In this document: positions 12,601-26,499 of the stretch, piece after piece
How positions within the stretch are numbered: position 1 is the stretch's first letter
How the letters are laid out: every line of letters begins with the position of its first letter
Assembly: GCF_021730395.1 (NCBI RefSeq)
Contig: NW_026461059.1
Location: 1-64,000, forward strand
Source: Mercenaria mercenaria
Taxonomy: Eukaryota; Mollusca; Bivalvia; Venerida; Veneridae
Length of the DNA stretch: 64,000 nucleotides
Direction: 5' to 3'
Program-made: the position numbers and the translations under genes
Notes under the pieces: generated by a model
What the model saw: only the letters and a program-made list of their open reading frames with translations
What the model was told of the DNA's origin: nothing
The model's database searches: none

Positions 12601-15600
12601 ATTTGTTGCTTTAAAGGGGAAATTTAAATTTTTTCCCAAATGACAGCAAAAGGGGTTAAAAAAACACCTCGTTATACTATTGAAAATTTCGAAAGGAATG
12701 GCAAAAGTAAAGGGAAAATGAACTCCCCGGGGAATCGCAAACGAACTTTGTGATAAAAAAAAATTTCTACAAAAAAGGCAAAAGTTTCATAAAAAAAGAC
12801 GGGAATAGTTTAAAGAAGCTTTTGTTATCATTGGTTTACTATGGTGATGGTTTTGTGTGAAGTTTCATTCATTATGAAGGGCAATTTAATTTAGATATGA
12901 GCTTTTCAAAAAAATTTTTAGTTGACCCCGGTGTCTACAAATAACACCCAAAGACGGAAAATACAATAGTTCTTCTGAAATTTCCCTCGGCGGGGTTAAA
13001 AAAGTTAAAAATCAGGAATTCAACATTTTTGAACGTTTCTCTTTTTTACAGTAAAAAACATTTTGATTTTGAACTGGGCCGCTTGAACGGTTGTTTCTCA
13101 CATGACAGATAATTTTTTGAAAATTTTTTCGTTTTTTTTTTTTTCCCTTTTTAAAGCAATGGCTAAAATTTTGATTTGCAAAAAAATTAACCCCGGCCAA
13201 CAAATGAGAAAGGGCCCTTTTTTGAGTCCAAATTTTAAAAATCTTTTTTCCAAATTTTCAAGGGATTTGGGTACCGTCATTAATTAAGTTAAAATTAAAG
13301 TTTTATTCTAAAACGGGTAACAGGGTTTTCCCAAAACACAAATCAATTCTGTCAAAGAGCTACACAATGCCTTTGGGGCTATTTGATAATAACCCCCCAA
13401 AATTTTTTAAGAGGAAAAAATGTGTAAGTTTTCCTTCCGAATACATATGGGAAAAGTTTTTTGGGGCCCCATTTCCCTGATCACCAATGTTAATTATTTT
13501 GATTAAAAATAATGTATCCCAAACCCGTGATTTTTTCAAACAATAAAAATTTTTTTTTGGAGTTCAGATGCAAGGAATTATATCACGAGGACCCGCCCCA
13601 GTGAAAGAAAAAGTGGGCATTCCTTAAAAGACAAACAATGATTTTAAATTTATGAGGGAAATCATGTTTGAGATATATTTTTTCGATTTTTAACCCCGTT
13701 ATCAAGGAATTTTTTTTTTAATTTTTTTTTTAAAGTCCTTACGACACCATTAAATATTGCCTGTTTTCTGTTAAATTTTTTTTCCACGTGCCGCCTAAAA
13801 GCCGTGACGTAATAAATTTTAACTCAGAAAAAATTGGGAATTTTTTGAATAATATCCCCTCGTTTTTTAGCCTTCTTTGTTAAAAGGGAAAAACACATCG
13901 GGGGCGCGTTAGAGTGATGTATAACCCAAAAAACCCCTTTATTCAAGGCCTTGGGGTTTCTCTCTTGGCCATTTTTTTCCTTCTGTCACTCTTTCGGTTT
14001 TTTTCCCTTTTCTTGTTAGCTTTTCGGGCACAAATTTTTTAGTTTCCTCTTTCCCATTTAATCCATCACTTGGGGTGCTTGTATCCTCCTTTCCCTCATT
14101 TTTTTTTACCCCGTTGATCTTTTTTTAAATTTTTCGTACCTTTTACAAAATGCAAAATATCTAGGATTTCTTTAAAAATTTTAAAAATTTTAATTTCCTC
14201 ATCGGTTTAAAGGGCAGCATCAAAGGGACGAAATTATTAAAGGTTCCCCAGAACAGAAGCACTTAAACCCAAAATAAGTAAATAATTTAAAAAAAGTTCG
14301 ATCATCCCTTGGTCCATTCCCACTCGCACCAGCTAACTTTTAAAAATCACCAAGATAGTTTCGGGCCGTGAAATCGAGGGTTTTAAAAAGACAAACAGGG
14401 GCCCTATTCCGTTTTTCAAATCGCGAAGTGGGGCTTCAAAGATCCCTTTTTAAAAAAACTGGGAAAAAATTTTCAGACTTTAAAAGTTTCTTTAAGGTTT
14501 TAAAAATGGGCCTATAGTCCCCAAAACCAAATACCGAATATCTCCAAATTTTTCCCGTTAGAATTCTTTCCATGTGCACCCCTTTTTTTTTCTCTTCAAT
14601 CAAGTTTTGTTTTGGGAAAAAAAGATTATTTTAAATTGTCTTTTTTTTCCCCACCCCCATACTACAGTAAAACTGGGGTTTTTTCTACCTCAACAAATTG
14701 GCCCTGCCTGCTTCTTATCTTGGAAAAAAATTTTAGGGGGCAAAGATATTGTAACAAATTTTATTTTTTTATAGACCTGTCTGGTTTTATGTTGCTACCT
14801 ATTTGGGTTTTCGAAGGTAACTGTTTTTAACAGGGGGTAGGGACGATTTTGAGCATTGGGGGGGGGCGGAGGGGGTAGGTTTTAAGGGGGGAACCCCCTT
14901 TCCCTGAAAAAGGGGCGGGGTTTGGCCCCGGGGAGCCCTTAAACTGGGGTAAAAGATGCAACAAGGGGATTCTTGGACTGCTCAGTAGCTGTTGAAAAAA
15001 TTCTCGTTTTTAAAAGAATGGATTCGATAATTTAAAAAAATTTTGAACTCTGGGGAAATATTTTGCCCCCATTTGAATTTTTTTCATCCCGACCCTTAAA
15101 AATTTACATATCCCAAATGCACAGGAGGGCCCCCAACAAAATAAAATTTTTTTTACAATAAATTTTTTTCCTATAATTTGTGAATCCCTGGGGCATAAAG
15201 CGGGAAACCCCTAGGGGGTTTAAAGAACGGGGGTAAGGGGTTTTTTTTGCAGAAACCAAACATGTGATGCTGCTGTAAACTTGTTAATGTAACTAGACCC
15301 CGTAAAAATCTATGAGAATTTTTCTTTATTTGTTGCGTTGAATTTAATTTTTAAGGTTGGTTTTTTGGATATTTCAAAAAATATGTTTAAGTGTAAAATA
15401 TATTTAAAAACTAAAAATATTTTTTGAAAAGACAAATTTAAAGGGGTGCCGATTTTCTTTTTTTTTTTACTTGATCTAGCCTTTGTCGGCAGAAATTGAG
15501 ACACAATTTAATTGAAAAATTTTTTAATCTGTTCCCCCATTAAATTAAAAATAACGCCTATAATCAGAGTCTGCGGGGGGTGAAAAACAACGACCTTTGT

Positions 15601-18059
15601 CGTTGCTGATTATCGATTTTTTTACAAACCCCCGTCACAAAGGTTATATCTAGCAAAGGGTCGCGATATGGGAAGATTTTTTTGTACATATTATCGCTGA
15701 TGCACTTCTTTATGAATAAAAATTGGCAAGGGAAGCCCCTGTATTTCTTTTCATTTTAAAATTTTTTAGCCTTTTTTTAAAAATTTCGAGTTCAGCATTT
15801 TGCCGGCTCGAAATTTGGGGGAGCGAGTCCGCCCCCGTGGGCCCCCCCCATCTTCTTCTTTTAAAAACTACAATCCTTCTTAAATTTTAAGATTATGTGT
15901 ATGCACTGAAAAAAAAAAATTTTTGGTGTTTTTACCCAAAATTTGTACATTGGAAAAAAAAAATAAACTTTCAAAATTTTTCATTAATAAAATTTTTACA
16001 CTGGTCGGTGTTTAAAGTTTTAGGGCAGGGTTTGGACAGGCCCCCAGTTAAAATAAGCTTTGGGAAAGGGGTCACTGTGGGTGCTGTTGTGGGGGAAAAA
16101 GCCGGGGAAATGTCTCACTGGCTTTCTGTTTTTTGGGGAAAATGAATATTTTAAGAATCTTTGGATGTTTCCAATGTGTCTAAAGCGTTATGTTTTCCCT
16201 TTCCCCTGCCCTTTTTTGCATCAGCTGGTATTAATAAATTCTTTTCCCCAAACCCCGCTCCTACGACCCTTGGGTTTAATTTACCTGTGGTTTCGAGAAA
16301 CCTGTAAGTAAACCCTTTCCCTTTGGGGATATTTTGTTGGTAAGGGGAAAAATTTCCAATTTAATACCTTTTAAAAACCTGAAATAAATTGCTGACTTTA
16401 TTTTCAGTTTTCTTGCACTGATTTCCGGGTGAAAAAAAGGAGAAGTTTGCCCATATTGGGGAAAAAGTTCCGGGGCTACATCTACATCTAGACTATTGGG
16501 AAAAAGTTTACATAAAATGATCCAACCCAAATCGAATTTTTTCTGCGCCACTTTTTCCCAAATTTAAAAAGGGAACCAGCCCCTTTAATGTTTACAAATG
16601 GGGGAAACAGAGGCGATTCGAAATTTTTTGGGAAAAGGGATCAAAACCCAAAATTTAAAACAGTGTGTTTTTACTTTAACCACACATTTAGATTTAAAAG
16701 TATTTTTTGGTACACGGTTATGTATTTTTATATATCATTGTATTTTTTTTACTATTGTAACGTTTTCATTCGAGGGGCTTTTGATTGAAAATTTTGGGCA
16801 TGACCAAAATTCCCTATTTCGGATTGAAGGAGTAGTCGGATAAACGGTCGAGGTTTTAAATAAACAATACATTTAAAAAATTAATTAATATTTTTTATAA
16901 AAAGTTAAATTTTCAAGTTTGTTCACACTTGGCATCCCATCCCGACCCTTTTTTGAAAAAATTAAATTTTTAAAAAAAGGGAAATGGCCAAAAGGGGGAC
17001 CTAGAGAAAAAGGGCCCAGGTAACCCACGGGGTTTCCCGCTACCTAAAAAAAGGGTTTGGGAGACAGCTTTTCCATATACAAAACATTTTGTTATGTTTT
17101 CAACAAAAAAGAGATGTTTTTTCCGTCGCGTGCTTAAATGGCAAAGTTTATTTAAAATTTTTAAAATAAAAATTTTTTTAATGAAATTTTTTTTGGGTAT
17201 ATTATAAAAAAAAAACCCTTTTTGATAGATATGTCAATTAATTTTCGTTTTTGTGGGAAAAAATCTGTAAAGGGAGCTTTATGCTTGTCTGAGCACGAAG
17301 TACCACCAAAGTAAGAGTACATGCCCAAAAAAAATTGCTAAAAGGTTTTTCTAACATCATTTTTAAAGTCTTTTTAACACAATTTTTATATTTTTTGGGC
17401 AAAATGGTTTTTTAAGGCCTATGTGTACATTTTTTTTGTTATGGGGCAATTGGATCACCCGGTTCAAAAAGAACCAGCCTGGTTTCAAACAGGCCATCCT
17501 TTTGAAACTGCGATAGGAAGGGGCGTAAATCTGCGAAATAAACAATAAATCACAAGTATAAATAAAAAATCACAAAAATGTAATTTATTTTAAATAAAAT
17601 AATTTTCCTTTTAATACAGTTTATTTAAAGCTGGTACATTTACTTAAAATAGGCCCATATAAATTTTCATGTATGGGGGCCCGGGTACTTGGACCCTTTT
17701 TCCCAGGTACTGGAAAAGGGTACCTAGCCACTGCCTTAAAATTTAAAACAATTAAAATAATTTTTGAATTTCAGGGCTTTCAAAATTTAAACCCAAAAAA
17801 ATTTTTTCATTATTTTCATACGTACGTTTACAGAAAAAAAATTGGGTCCCTCAAACTCGGGGGCTGTAGCATCATTGTTTAAAGGGCCACCCCCGTATTT
17901 ATTCAAATGGGGCACCTGGCCCTTTTTGGGGCCCTTGGAGGGGCTTTTAAAAAATAAAAATTCCCTTTTAAAACAACTGGTTTATAAACCTTTACCCAAA
18001 ACCCGTCTGTTTTGGTTTTTTTTTTAAGGTTTTGCTCCCCCAAAATTGTTTTAAATTGG
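9601..18059. other. Degraded AT-rich sequence, nothing recognised
   Basis: Long homopolymers throughout, with somewhat better sequence near 10500–11250. I found no conserved protein motif, tRNA arm or long inverted repeat. Genes may be hidden here, but consensus errors would break their frames. Confidence 0.5.
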
Positions 18060-19530
18060 GAACTGAGCCCCACCCCCTAAAAGTATTTTTCTTCTCATGA
18101 TCCCGGGGTGCATATCTTTCCAAAATTGGGTTTCCAAAATACTCCAAACCCCGCCCCCATTTTTTGGGGTGAGTTTTTCACCCAGTTTTTAAAAACCCTA
18201 AAAGCATGTAAAAAAATTTAAATGTTTGAAATTTTTTTGTCATTCGTCAACTAGTTTAAGTAAAAAATAATCGCCTTTAATGAATTTTTTTTCGCCCGAA
18301 GGGAAAGTAAATTTTGGTTTTTGATGGGTGTCCCCTCCGTCTTCCCCTTTGCAAAAATTTGTGTCCCCTCTGTAAACCCCTTTTAAAACCCCTTTAAGGT
18401 TTCAAGGGGAAAATTGACACAAATTTCAACCAAACCCAACAAAAAGCAGAGGGATGTTTTTGGGTGTCTGATTTTTCCCCCGCTTTAAGGTAAAAGGGCA
18501 CCTTTTGGAGTCAAAAAAAGGTTCCCCTATCAGGTTTTTTTCGTTCCGCTTTAACTCTTGAAACCCCCTTTAAGGGGTTTTAAAGAAACTTGACACAAAT
18601 GTTCCCCCACCCCCCAAGGGCAACCGGGGAGTGCAGTCCCGGACGACCGTTCAAGGTCAAGGGCACACTTTTGGGGGCAAAAGTCATATCAGTTTTTTTT
18701 TTGTGTCGCTTGTAAAATCTTGAACTGCGGGAAAGGGTTTCCAAAGAAACTTGGCCCGAAATTTTTCACCACACTGAGAAAAGAAAGTGCAGAGCGTATG
18801 TCCCGGTTGGGTTGCTTTAAGGGCAAGGGCACACTTAAGGGCAAAGGTCCCTATATTTATTTTCTTTGGTATATTGCTCTGCTTTGCAGTGCTCTTGTTT
18901 TTTTTGGCAGATCTCTTTTTTGTTCACTTACAAAAAGTTTTTTTTTAAACCCCCCAAAGGGAGGGTATTAGTTTTTTTCCCCGTCCCTCCGTTATTTTAT
19001 TTCCCTTCGTCACAACATTAACTTTTTGCCCGAAAAGGGACTTTAAATCGCCCGGGCCAAATGCACTCAGGACCTTCAAACTTTTCTTGCTGATGTACTT
19101 ATTTTTATCGGCCCCTACTGATATTTGGGGGACCAGGGTCAAAGGTAAAAGGGCACAGGGGCCCAAAGTTTAAATTTTTGCATGAAGGCACTTTACTCGC
19201 GCACCCCTGCCCCAGGACCTTTTAAAAATTCACAAGCTGTTATAGTAATTTTTGAGGGACACACCCCCTCTGACTTTGGGGGCCCCCAGGGCAAAGGTCA
19301 AGGCCCCGGGGGCCAAAGTTTTTAAATTTTTTTCATGAAAGGGGGCTTTACCCCCGCGAACCACCCGCACCCAGGACCTTCAAACTTCCCCATGCTATTT
19401 GTACTTTTTTGGTTTCACGACCCTATTGACTTTTTGGGGGCCCCAAAGGGAAAAAGGGCAAGGCGCTGCGGGGGCATTTTTTTCACCCTTAGGGGACAGG
19501 GGCTTGTTTTTTTAAATTTTTCTTCCCTTT
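18060..19530 (+). repeat. Degraded repeat array with AAGGTCAAGGGCACAC phrases (family D)
   Basis: Repeated phrases for a control-type unit: CTTGACACAAAT, GGTCAAGGGCACAC, GGGGGCAAAAGTC and CAGGACCTTCAAACTT. Related phrases (AAGGTCACACTTAGACGTTA) occur in the clean array at 58581–61540. Unit borders cannot be fixed here. Confidence 0.55.
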
Positions 19531-22500
19531 TATGTTATTAAAATAGCTTTTTTTTAAACTTTTTTATTATTGGGGAGTAGGGAAAAAACCCAAGGGCCAT
19601 TTTTTGTGGTACAACATGGAATTTGGGACCTCAAAATTTTTTGGGGTATTTTTACATAAAATTTAACCCGGGTAAGGGTTTTTTTTTTGGGACTTTAATA
19701 ATTTTTTTGTGGACCCTTTGATTTGTTTTTTGAAGTTTTCCCTTTTGCGGGTTCCCCCTCCTTTGGGCTAAACATCAAAATTCTTTAAATTTTGTCCCTT
19801 TTCCCGTGATGAAATCCTTCGGGCGTATATTGCCCCCCTTTGGGGGGAGCCTTGTTCAAATTGGAACATATAATGGTCCTCTTTCGGTTGCACTTTTTCA
19901 AACCTGTTTAAGCGTGAAAATCGGGAAATGACCTTGGGTTTATCATGGCCCCCTTTTTTCTGATTTTATTTTTATTTCTTTCAAGGGTTTTTTACAAATG
20001 TCCAACTGGGGTGGCAACCCACTTTGTCTGAACCAATTGCCTCACAAGTATCCTAGTGGCCTAGCTGGGAGGACACTTTGGGCTGTTCCCCAGTAAGGAA
20101 AATTACAATAACATTTCAAAACTCACACCCGGTTTCCACCCCCTGGTTGGGATTTTTTCCAGGGGGGCCGAAGAAAAATTTTTCCCATTGCTTCATTCGG
20201 GACCTCAAAGGAAAATTTTTAAAAAATTTTTCATTCATGTTGTTTCCCGTTTTGGGTATTACACCTCAGAAGGCCCCAAAAAATTCTAGTAAAAACTGCT
20301 TTTAAATCATATAAGGATTAAAATTTTCAAAATACCCATCTAACCCAGCCCAGATTTTTCTTTAAATCCCATGAAAGCGTTTGATGAAAAATTCAAAAAT
20401 AAACATTAGATCTGAAAATTTAAATTTATAAAGGGAAAAAAACAAAAAAAATCCGATTTGATCTGGATGACACAAAATAACAATTTAAAATTTTTTTTGG
20501 AAAAAATTTTCACAAAAATTGTCTCCCGAAAAGGCCCTATAAACCAGAGGGTTTATGAAGATGAAATGTGGGTGATGAGAAATTTATATTAATCCAGAAG
20601 GGGAAACCCAAAATCCAATTAAAAAGTAGAAAATGCCCAAACTGTCTATACAAAGTTTACAAAATTAAAGGCCAGTCAGTGTATGTTCCTTTGAAGGAAA
20701 CGGTTTTAAATCAAGGTCAAATTTCAAAGCCCAGGATGGGGAAAAAAAACTAATCCAAGGGGGTTTTAAAAGTGTTTTAAAAAACCATCCAGGGGTATTC
20801 CAAAGACAAACTGTAGGTCGGGAAAATTTTTGACAGTTTTAAGAAGAGCCCTTTATGCCCCTAGAACCCAAACACCAAAAAATCAATTCCATTCTGTTTT
20901 AGCCGGGATCCTATAGCAAGCAGAGTTCCAAAAAACGGGCCAAAAAAAAAGGGGAAGGGTTTTAAAGGGAAAAACCCGTACACACATACGAAAAAGAGTA
21001 AAAACCTATCCATTCCAAGAGGTATGTTCATGTTTAGAAAAATATTATATGTCTGTATACTGCCAGTCCCGTTGTAGTGTTTCAGGCAAAATCTTTGGGC
21101 CTTTTTCCAGTTCCGATGACATTTTTTTAATTCCCTGGCTTATTTATTGAAAAACAAACATACTATTTTTCATAGTGGGGAATTTCAGGCAAAACTCCAA
21201 ATTGGCATTTTCACTTGGGTCTGTTTCTTTTTTTAAAATATTACTGCATTTTAGGTGTATATTTTGGGGAGAAAATATCAACCAAAAGGGCCCCAATTTA
21301 TTTGTTTAATTGTTTGACTGTGAAATCATTTAATTTCGTGTGCAAGAAATTTAGTGGGTTTTGGGCAAAAAGGGAATTTCGTGGGAAAATGAAAAACGGG
21401 GGAATTTTAACTTTTGAACAAAAAAAATGGGGAAATTTTACTTGTTCGTTGGGGTTAAATTTCGTGGGGTTGACTCAAAACCCTGAAAACCAGGAAAAAT
21501 TTTTTCCCCCAACCCCAATATGAATGATTTCACGTATCTTTGGATATTTGTCGCCTGTTATCATCACTACATAATTTTATTATACCTTTTAAAAAAAAAT
21601 AGAATACAAGTGTTGGGTTTTTTCCCCCGTTTTTTCCACTTTTGGGAAATGATCCCCGGAAATTTTTTAGCACGGTAAGTCACTAAATTCTATTGGGGGC
21701 TACTTTTTATGGATTTCGGTGTTGTCAATCCCGAAAATTTAAAACTGAATGAAAAAATTTTTTAAACTATATTCAACCTTCATTGAAATTGAAAACCCCA
21801 AATTGCCATAAACCCTTTGGGGTTTTATGTTTTCTTTAAAAACAACCACAAAGAATTTATGCCATTTAAATTTAAAAAGATTTTCAGACTTATGAAAATG
21901 ATGAAAACTAATGTTTAAAAAAGTTATTTTTAGAATGGTAAGATGAATACCCGGTGGAGGGGAAAAATGTTTTCTCGGGCCGGGGTACAACAGCACCCTT
22001 TAGAAAGAAGTTGGAAGTTTAGAAGCTGAAAGAGTTTTTTTTTGGACCTTTACCCCTGCCTTTTCAGAGGAAAATAAAAATGGTTTTGATCAACAAAAAA
22101 CCCGGGAAAAAATGAAAAGGTTTGGGATTAAAATGAATTTTAAAAAATGCCCCTTAAAAAAAACTTTGTAATTGTAAACTACAGGAAAATGCAAGGAAAA
22201 TTTATTTTTTTTAAATAATTAAAAAGATAAATGTATAAAATTTAAAACAAATGAAAATTTGATAGTCAGCACTGGGTTTAAACAGTGTTCCCCCGGGTTT
22301 AAAATTGGGGTGTAAAAAATTTAGTTTTTTTTTGCATTTTTGCCCCCCCCTCACTTTAAACTGTTGCAAAACTGGGTGTTTTTAAGTACTATTCTGAGGG
22401 TAAATGGGGGGGGGGGGGGGGGGGGGGGTTTTTGGATAGATACACCTTAGATTTTTGTACAGGTCCCCGTTTTCATGATTTTTTTTTTAAGGGTTTAGGG

Positions 22501-24096
22501 TTTGAAGCATGTTTGTTGCATTAGAAAAAAATAAGTAGGTCAGTTTCCTTAAACTCTTTTATTTTGTTGAAATTACGGTCCTTTTTTAAAAAAATGGGAA
22601 AAATTGGGGAAATTTTTTTTTATTTCTTGGGGTTTTTTTTTGTTTTATGTTCACTTTTTTTTTGAATCTGAAGGGTTTGGGAAACCCTTTAAAACATTTT
22701 TTGTCATCTTTAGGTGAGTAAGGGAAAGGGGAAGAAACACATTTTTTGCCTTTACATCAAGCCCCCCCAGAGCCCGAAGTTAAAACCCTAAGCGCTGCCC
22801 CTTTTTTGGGGCTTAATAGACACCCCGGGTTTTTCTGTATTGAAAAATTTTTTTGGGTGCAAGTTTGGTTTAAATCTGAAGGATCGGCATTTAGTGGTCC
22901 CGGGAAGTCTCAAAAATCCCCGTTGATGAAGTTTTGTAAAAGGGGCTGAAAAAGAAGACAGCCAGGGGTAAACAAGTTTAAAAAATGCCAAAATCTAAAT
23001 TTGGTATGTAACAAAGTTTTTTTTTAAAAAAGTTTCCCCAAAAATTTAGGCACCATTAAAATGAAAATTGGTTTTTCTTTAAAGTATTTTCAAATTTTTT
23101 TTTGTAAGCATAGAAGCAGATGTTTTCCCGTAAAAAAAACAAAACTTTTTAAAAAAAAAATTTAAAATTTGTCATGGTTCAAAAAAAATTTTTAAAAGGG
23201 ATAATGAAAGCTTTATTTTTATTTTAAAATGAAAAAAAAAAATTAAAGGAGATTTAAAAAATTCAAGAAGTTTTCCCACATGAAAAATATTTTAAAAAAA
23301 CCGCTATTTCAGAAGCATTTAAACTGGCAATAGATTAATTTCTCTTTAAAGGAAAAAGTAAAATTTAATTTTAGGGAAAAAAACCAAAAAAATAGATTTG
23401 CCATCCAGATGCAGAAATTTTTATTTTTCATTTGTGAGAGAAGTTTTTTTTTTCATTGTTTAAAAAATAAGATATTTTTTATTAAAAGGGAATAAAACAG
23501 TTTTTTATTAAAATTTAAAATTAATTTTTTTAAAAATGCCTACTGTGCGAATTTTTTTTAAAACCCCTTTCCCGAGAGGGGAAATTTATGTTCTTTAAAA
23601 CCCCATCGCAACAGTGAAACAATGTTTTTTGAAGAATTTTCTTGGGTCCCGTCCCCCACAAAGGGGGGTGCTTGTGGCCCCTCCCCCCCCCGGGTTTCCC
23701 CTTTTTTTTGTTCATTTTGATTTTTCGAAACTCCTTGGGTTTTTTAAACAATTTTCTCTTTCCCCTTTTTTAAAAATTGGGGTGAACAAAATTTTGTGGC
23801 CCCCCTTTTTTTAAAAATTTTTTTTGTTCTTTTTTTAAAGGGCCACAAAGAAAACCCGACCAATGGGGGTTTTTCTGAGTGAAAGACAGAAAAAAGAGTG
23901 TAAGTTTTCACTGCCGGGGGAAAAACCGCCCATCAGAACAATTGTTACAGCATCACAAATGGAGAAACTTTCGATTTATATAAAAAATAGGGTTTGGGAG
24001 CAGAGTGGAAAAAATTTTAAAAATGATAAAAGACAGTTTTTGGGTGTTTGGGTGTTGATACAAAAAAAGAAATCTTTTTTGTCACCGGGCACAAAG
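19531..24096. other. Degraded sequence, nothing recognised
   Basis: Homopolymer-rich, with a G run near 22407–22428. One stretch near 20560–20755 and another near 23860–24100 read slightly more like real sequence, but no family is recognisable. Confidence 0.5.
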
Positions 24097-26033
24097 TGAC
24101 AAGGTGAGCTTTTGTTTGGGGGTCGGGGGCGGTGGGGGCCGGTGTCCGTCGTCCGTCCCTCCCCTTCCGTTATTTTAAAATTTTTCTTGTACCAAATCTA
24201 GAAGTATTTTTTTATGGGGTTTTTTTGAAAGTTGGTCAGAATGTTATTTTTGATATCTTTGGTCAAGTTTTGAAAAATGGGTTTACGTGCCTTCAAAAAA
24301 ATAGGTCATTTGGTCTAAAAATATAAAAAAAATTGTGACCTCTCTAGGGCCCATATATTTTCACAAGATCTTATGAAAATGTGTCTGAAAGTTACCTTGA
24401 TGAAATTTCTAGGGCAAGTTTGAAATGGGTTTCGTGGGGGGCCCGGGAAAAAACCTTAGGTCAGTAGGTCTTAAAAAAAGGAAAAACCTTTTGTGACCTC
24501 ACTAAAAGGGCCCTATTTTTCAAAAGATCCCTTTATGAAAATTGGTCAGAAAGTTTCCCCTTTTATTATATCTAGGGGAAAATTCGAAAAATGGGTAATC
24601 GTGCGGGGGCAAAAAAAACTAGGTCAGTAGGGTTTTAAAAAAAGAAAAACCTTGTGACCTCTCAAAAGGCCATAGTTTTCATGAGATCTTCATGAAAATT
24701 GGTCAGAATGTTCACCTTGATGATATCTAGGTCAAGTTCAAAAGTGGGTCATGTGCCATCAAAAACTAGGTCAGTAGGTCAAATAATAGAAAAACCTTGT
24801 GACCTCTCTAGAGGCCATATTTTTCATGGGATCTGTATGAAAGTTGGTCTGAATGTTCACCTTGATGATATCTAGGTCAAATTTGAAACTGGGTCACGTG
24901 CGGTCAAAAACTAGGTCAGTAGGTCTAAAAATAGAAAAACCTTGTGACCTCTCTAGAGGCCATATATTTCATGAGATCTTCATGAAAATTGGTCAGAATG
25001 TTCACCTTGATGATATCTAGGTCAAGTTCGAAAGTGGGTCACGTGCCATCAAAAAATTGGTCAGTAGGTCAAATAATAGAAAAACCTTGTGACCTCTCTA
25101 GAGGCCATATTTTTCATGGGATCTGTATAAAAGTTGGTCTGAATGTTCATCTTGATGATATCTAGACCAAATTTGAAACTGGGTCATGTGCGGTCAAAAA
25201 CTAGGTCAGTAGGTCTAAAAATAGAAAAACCTTGTGACCTCTCTAGAGGCCATACTTGTGAATGGATCTCCATAAAAATTGGTCAGAATGTTCACCTTGA
25301 TGATATCTAGGTCAAGTTTGAAACTGGGTCATGTGCCTTAAAAAACTAGGTCACTAGGTCAAATAATAAAAAAACCTTGTGACCTCTCTAGAGGCCATAC
25401 TTTTCATGGGATCTGTATGAAAGTTGGTCTGAATGTTCAGCTTGATGATATCTAGATCGAGTTTGAAACTGGGTCAACTGCGGTCAAAAACTAGGTCAGT
25501 AGGTCTAAAATTATTAAAATATTTTGACCTCTCTAGAGGCCATATTTTTCAATGGATCTTCATGAAAATTGATCTAAATGTTCACCTTGATGATATCTAG
25601 GTCAGTTTCGAAACTGGGTCACGTGCGGTCAAAAACTAGGCCAGTAGGTATAAAAATAGAAAAACCTTGTGACCTCTCTAGAGGCCATATTTTTCATGAG
25701 ATCTTCATGAAAGTTAGTGAGAATGTTCACCTTGATGATATCTAGGTAAAGTTCAAAACAGGGTCACGTACCTTTGAAAACTAGGTCAGTAGGTCAAATA
25801 ATAGAAAAACCTTGTGACCTCTCTAGAGACCATATTTTTCAATGGATGTTCATGAAAATTGGTCAGAATTTTTATCTTGATAATATCTAGGTCAAGTTCA
25901 AAACTGGGTCACATGAGCTCAGAAACTAGGTCACTATGTCAAATAATAGAAAAAAAACGATGTCATACTCAAAACTGGGTCATGTGGGAAGAGGTGAGCG
26001 ATTCAGGACCATCATGGTCCTCTTGTTTCTTTA
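24097..26033 (+). mobile_element. Non-autonomous element with 145-bp tandem core and 3' hairpin (pearl/HINE-like by structure)
   Basis: Opens with GGTGAGCTTTTGT and a CGTCCGTC-rich head, then has about 11 tandem units marked by TGTGACCTCTCTAGAGGCCA. In clean sequence the mark falls at 24801, 24946, 25091, 25236, 25381, 25526, 25671 and 25816, an exact 145-bp period. It closes with GGTGAGCGATTC, the hairpin AGGACCATCATGGTCCT and CTTGTTT. A tandem core with a terminal hairpin is typical of bivalve pearl elements and Helentron-derived elements; that naming is inference. The first three units lie in degraded sequence. Confidence 0.65.
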
Positions 26034-26473
26034 ATTTTGAATACAATTTGTTTTTGACTAGTGAATCATATACTAAGTTAACTTACTATATCTTAGAGAG
26101 CAGCAGATTTAGTGGTTGTGTCTGCTAGTCAGTCATGACTTTTGTTAATACATTAAGTCATTTCTGTATTTTGTAGTCTTTTTTTTTTTTAAATGAAGTA
26201 ATATTGCAAAATGGTGACTCCCATTTAGTTGCCTAAATGATGCAGCATGCTTATGCATTTGTCATACTGGAACTGTTCATTTTCTATGTACACCGCGTAA
26301 TATACAATGTAAGTACCAGAGATTGCTATGCAGCAATATAAAGTTTCTGAATTCACGATTAGATTTCTGATTTATAAGCAGAGACTGTTCAGTACTGATT
26401 CCCTTGAAGTGATAATCTTATTTACTTTGTACTTATTTTGTAGAAAGATGTATTTATATTTATTTTGGTGTAA

Positions 26474-26479
26474 AATAAA
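26474..26479 (+). other. Candidate poly(A) signal closing a possible 3' UTR
   Basis: AATAAA at the end of a unique AT-rich stretch (about 26034–26490) that reads like a long animal 3' UTR. Any gene it belonged to would lie left of the 145-bp array, in degraded sequence. No coding exon was found to go with it, so this is weak. Confidence 0.2.
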
Positions 26480-26499
26480 ACATGAGCTCTGAAAGCAGA

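Noticed and set aside
20568-20753. Lys-rich 61-residue frame with CPNC
   Set aside because: Lies in degraded sequence, no recognisable domain; a CxxC pair alone is not enough.
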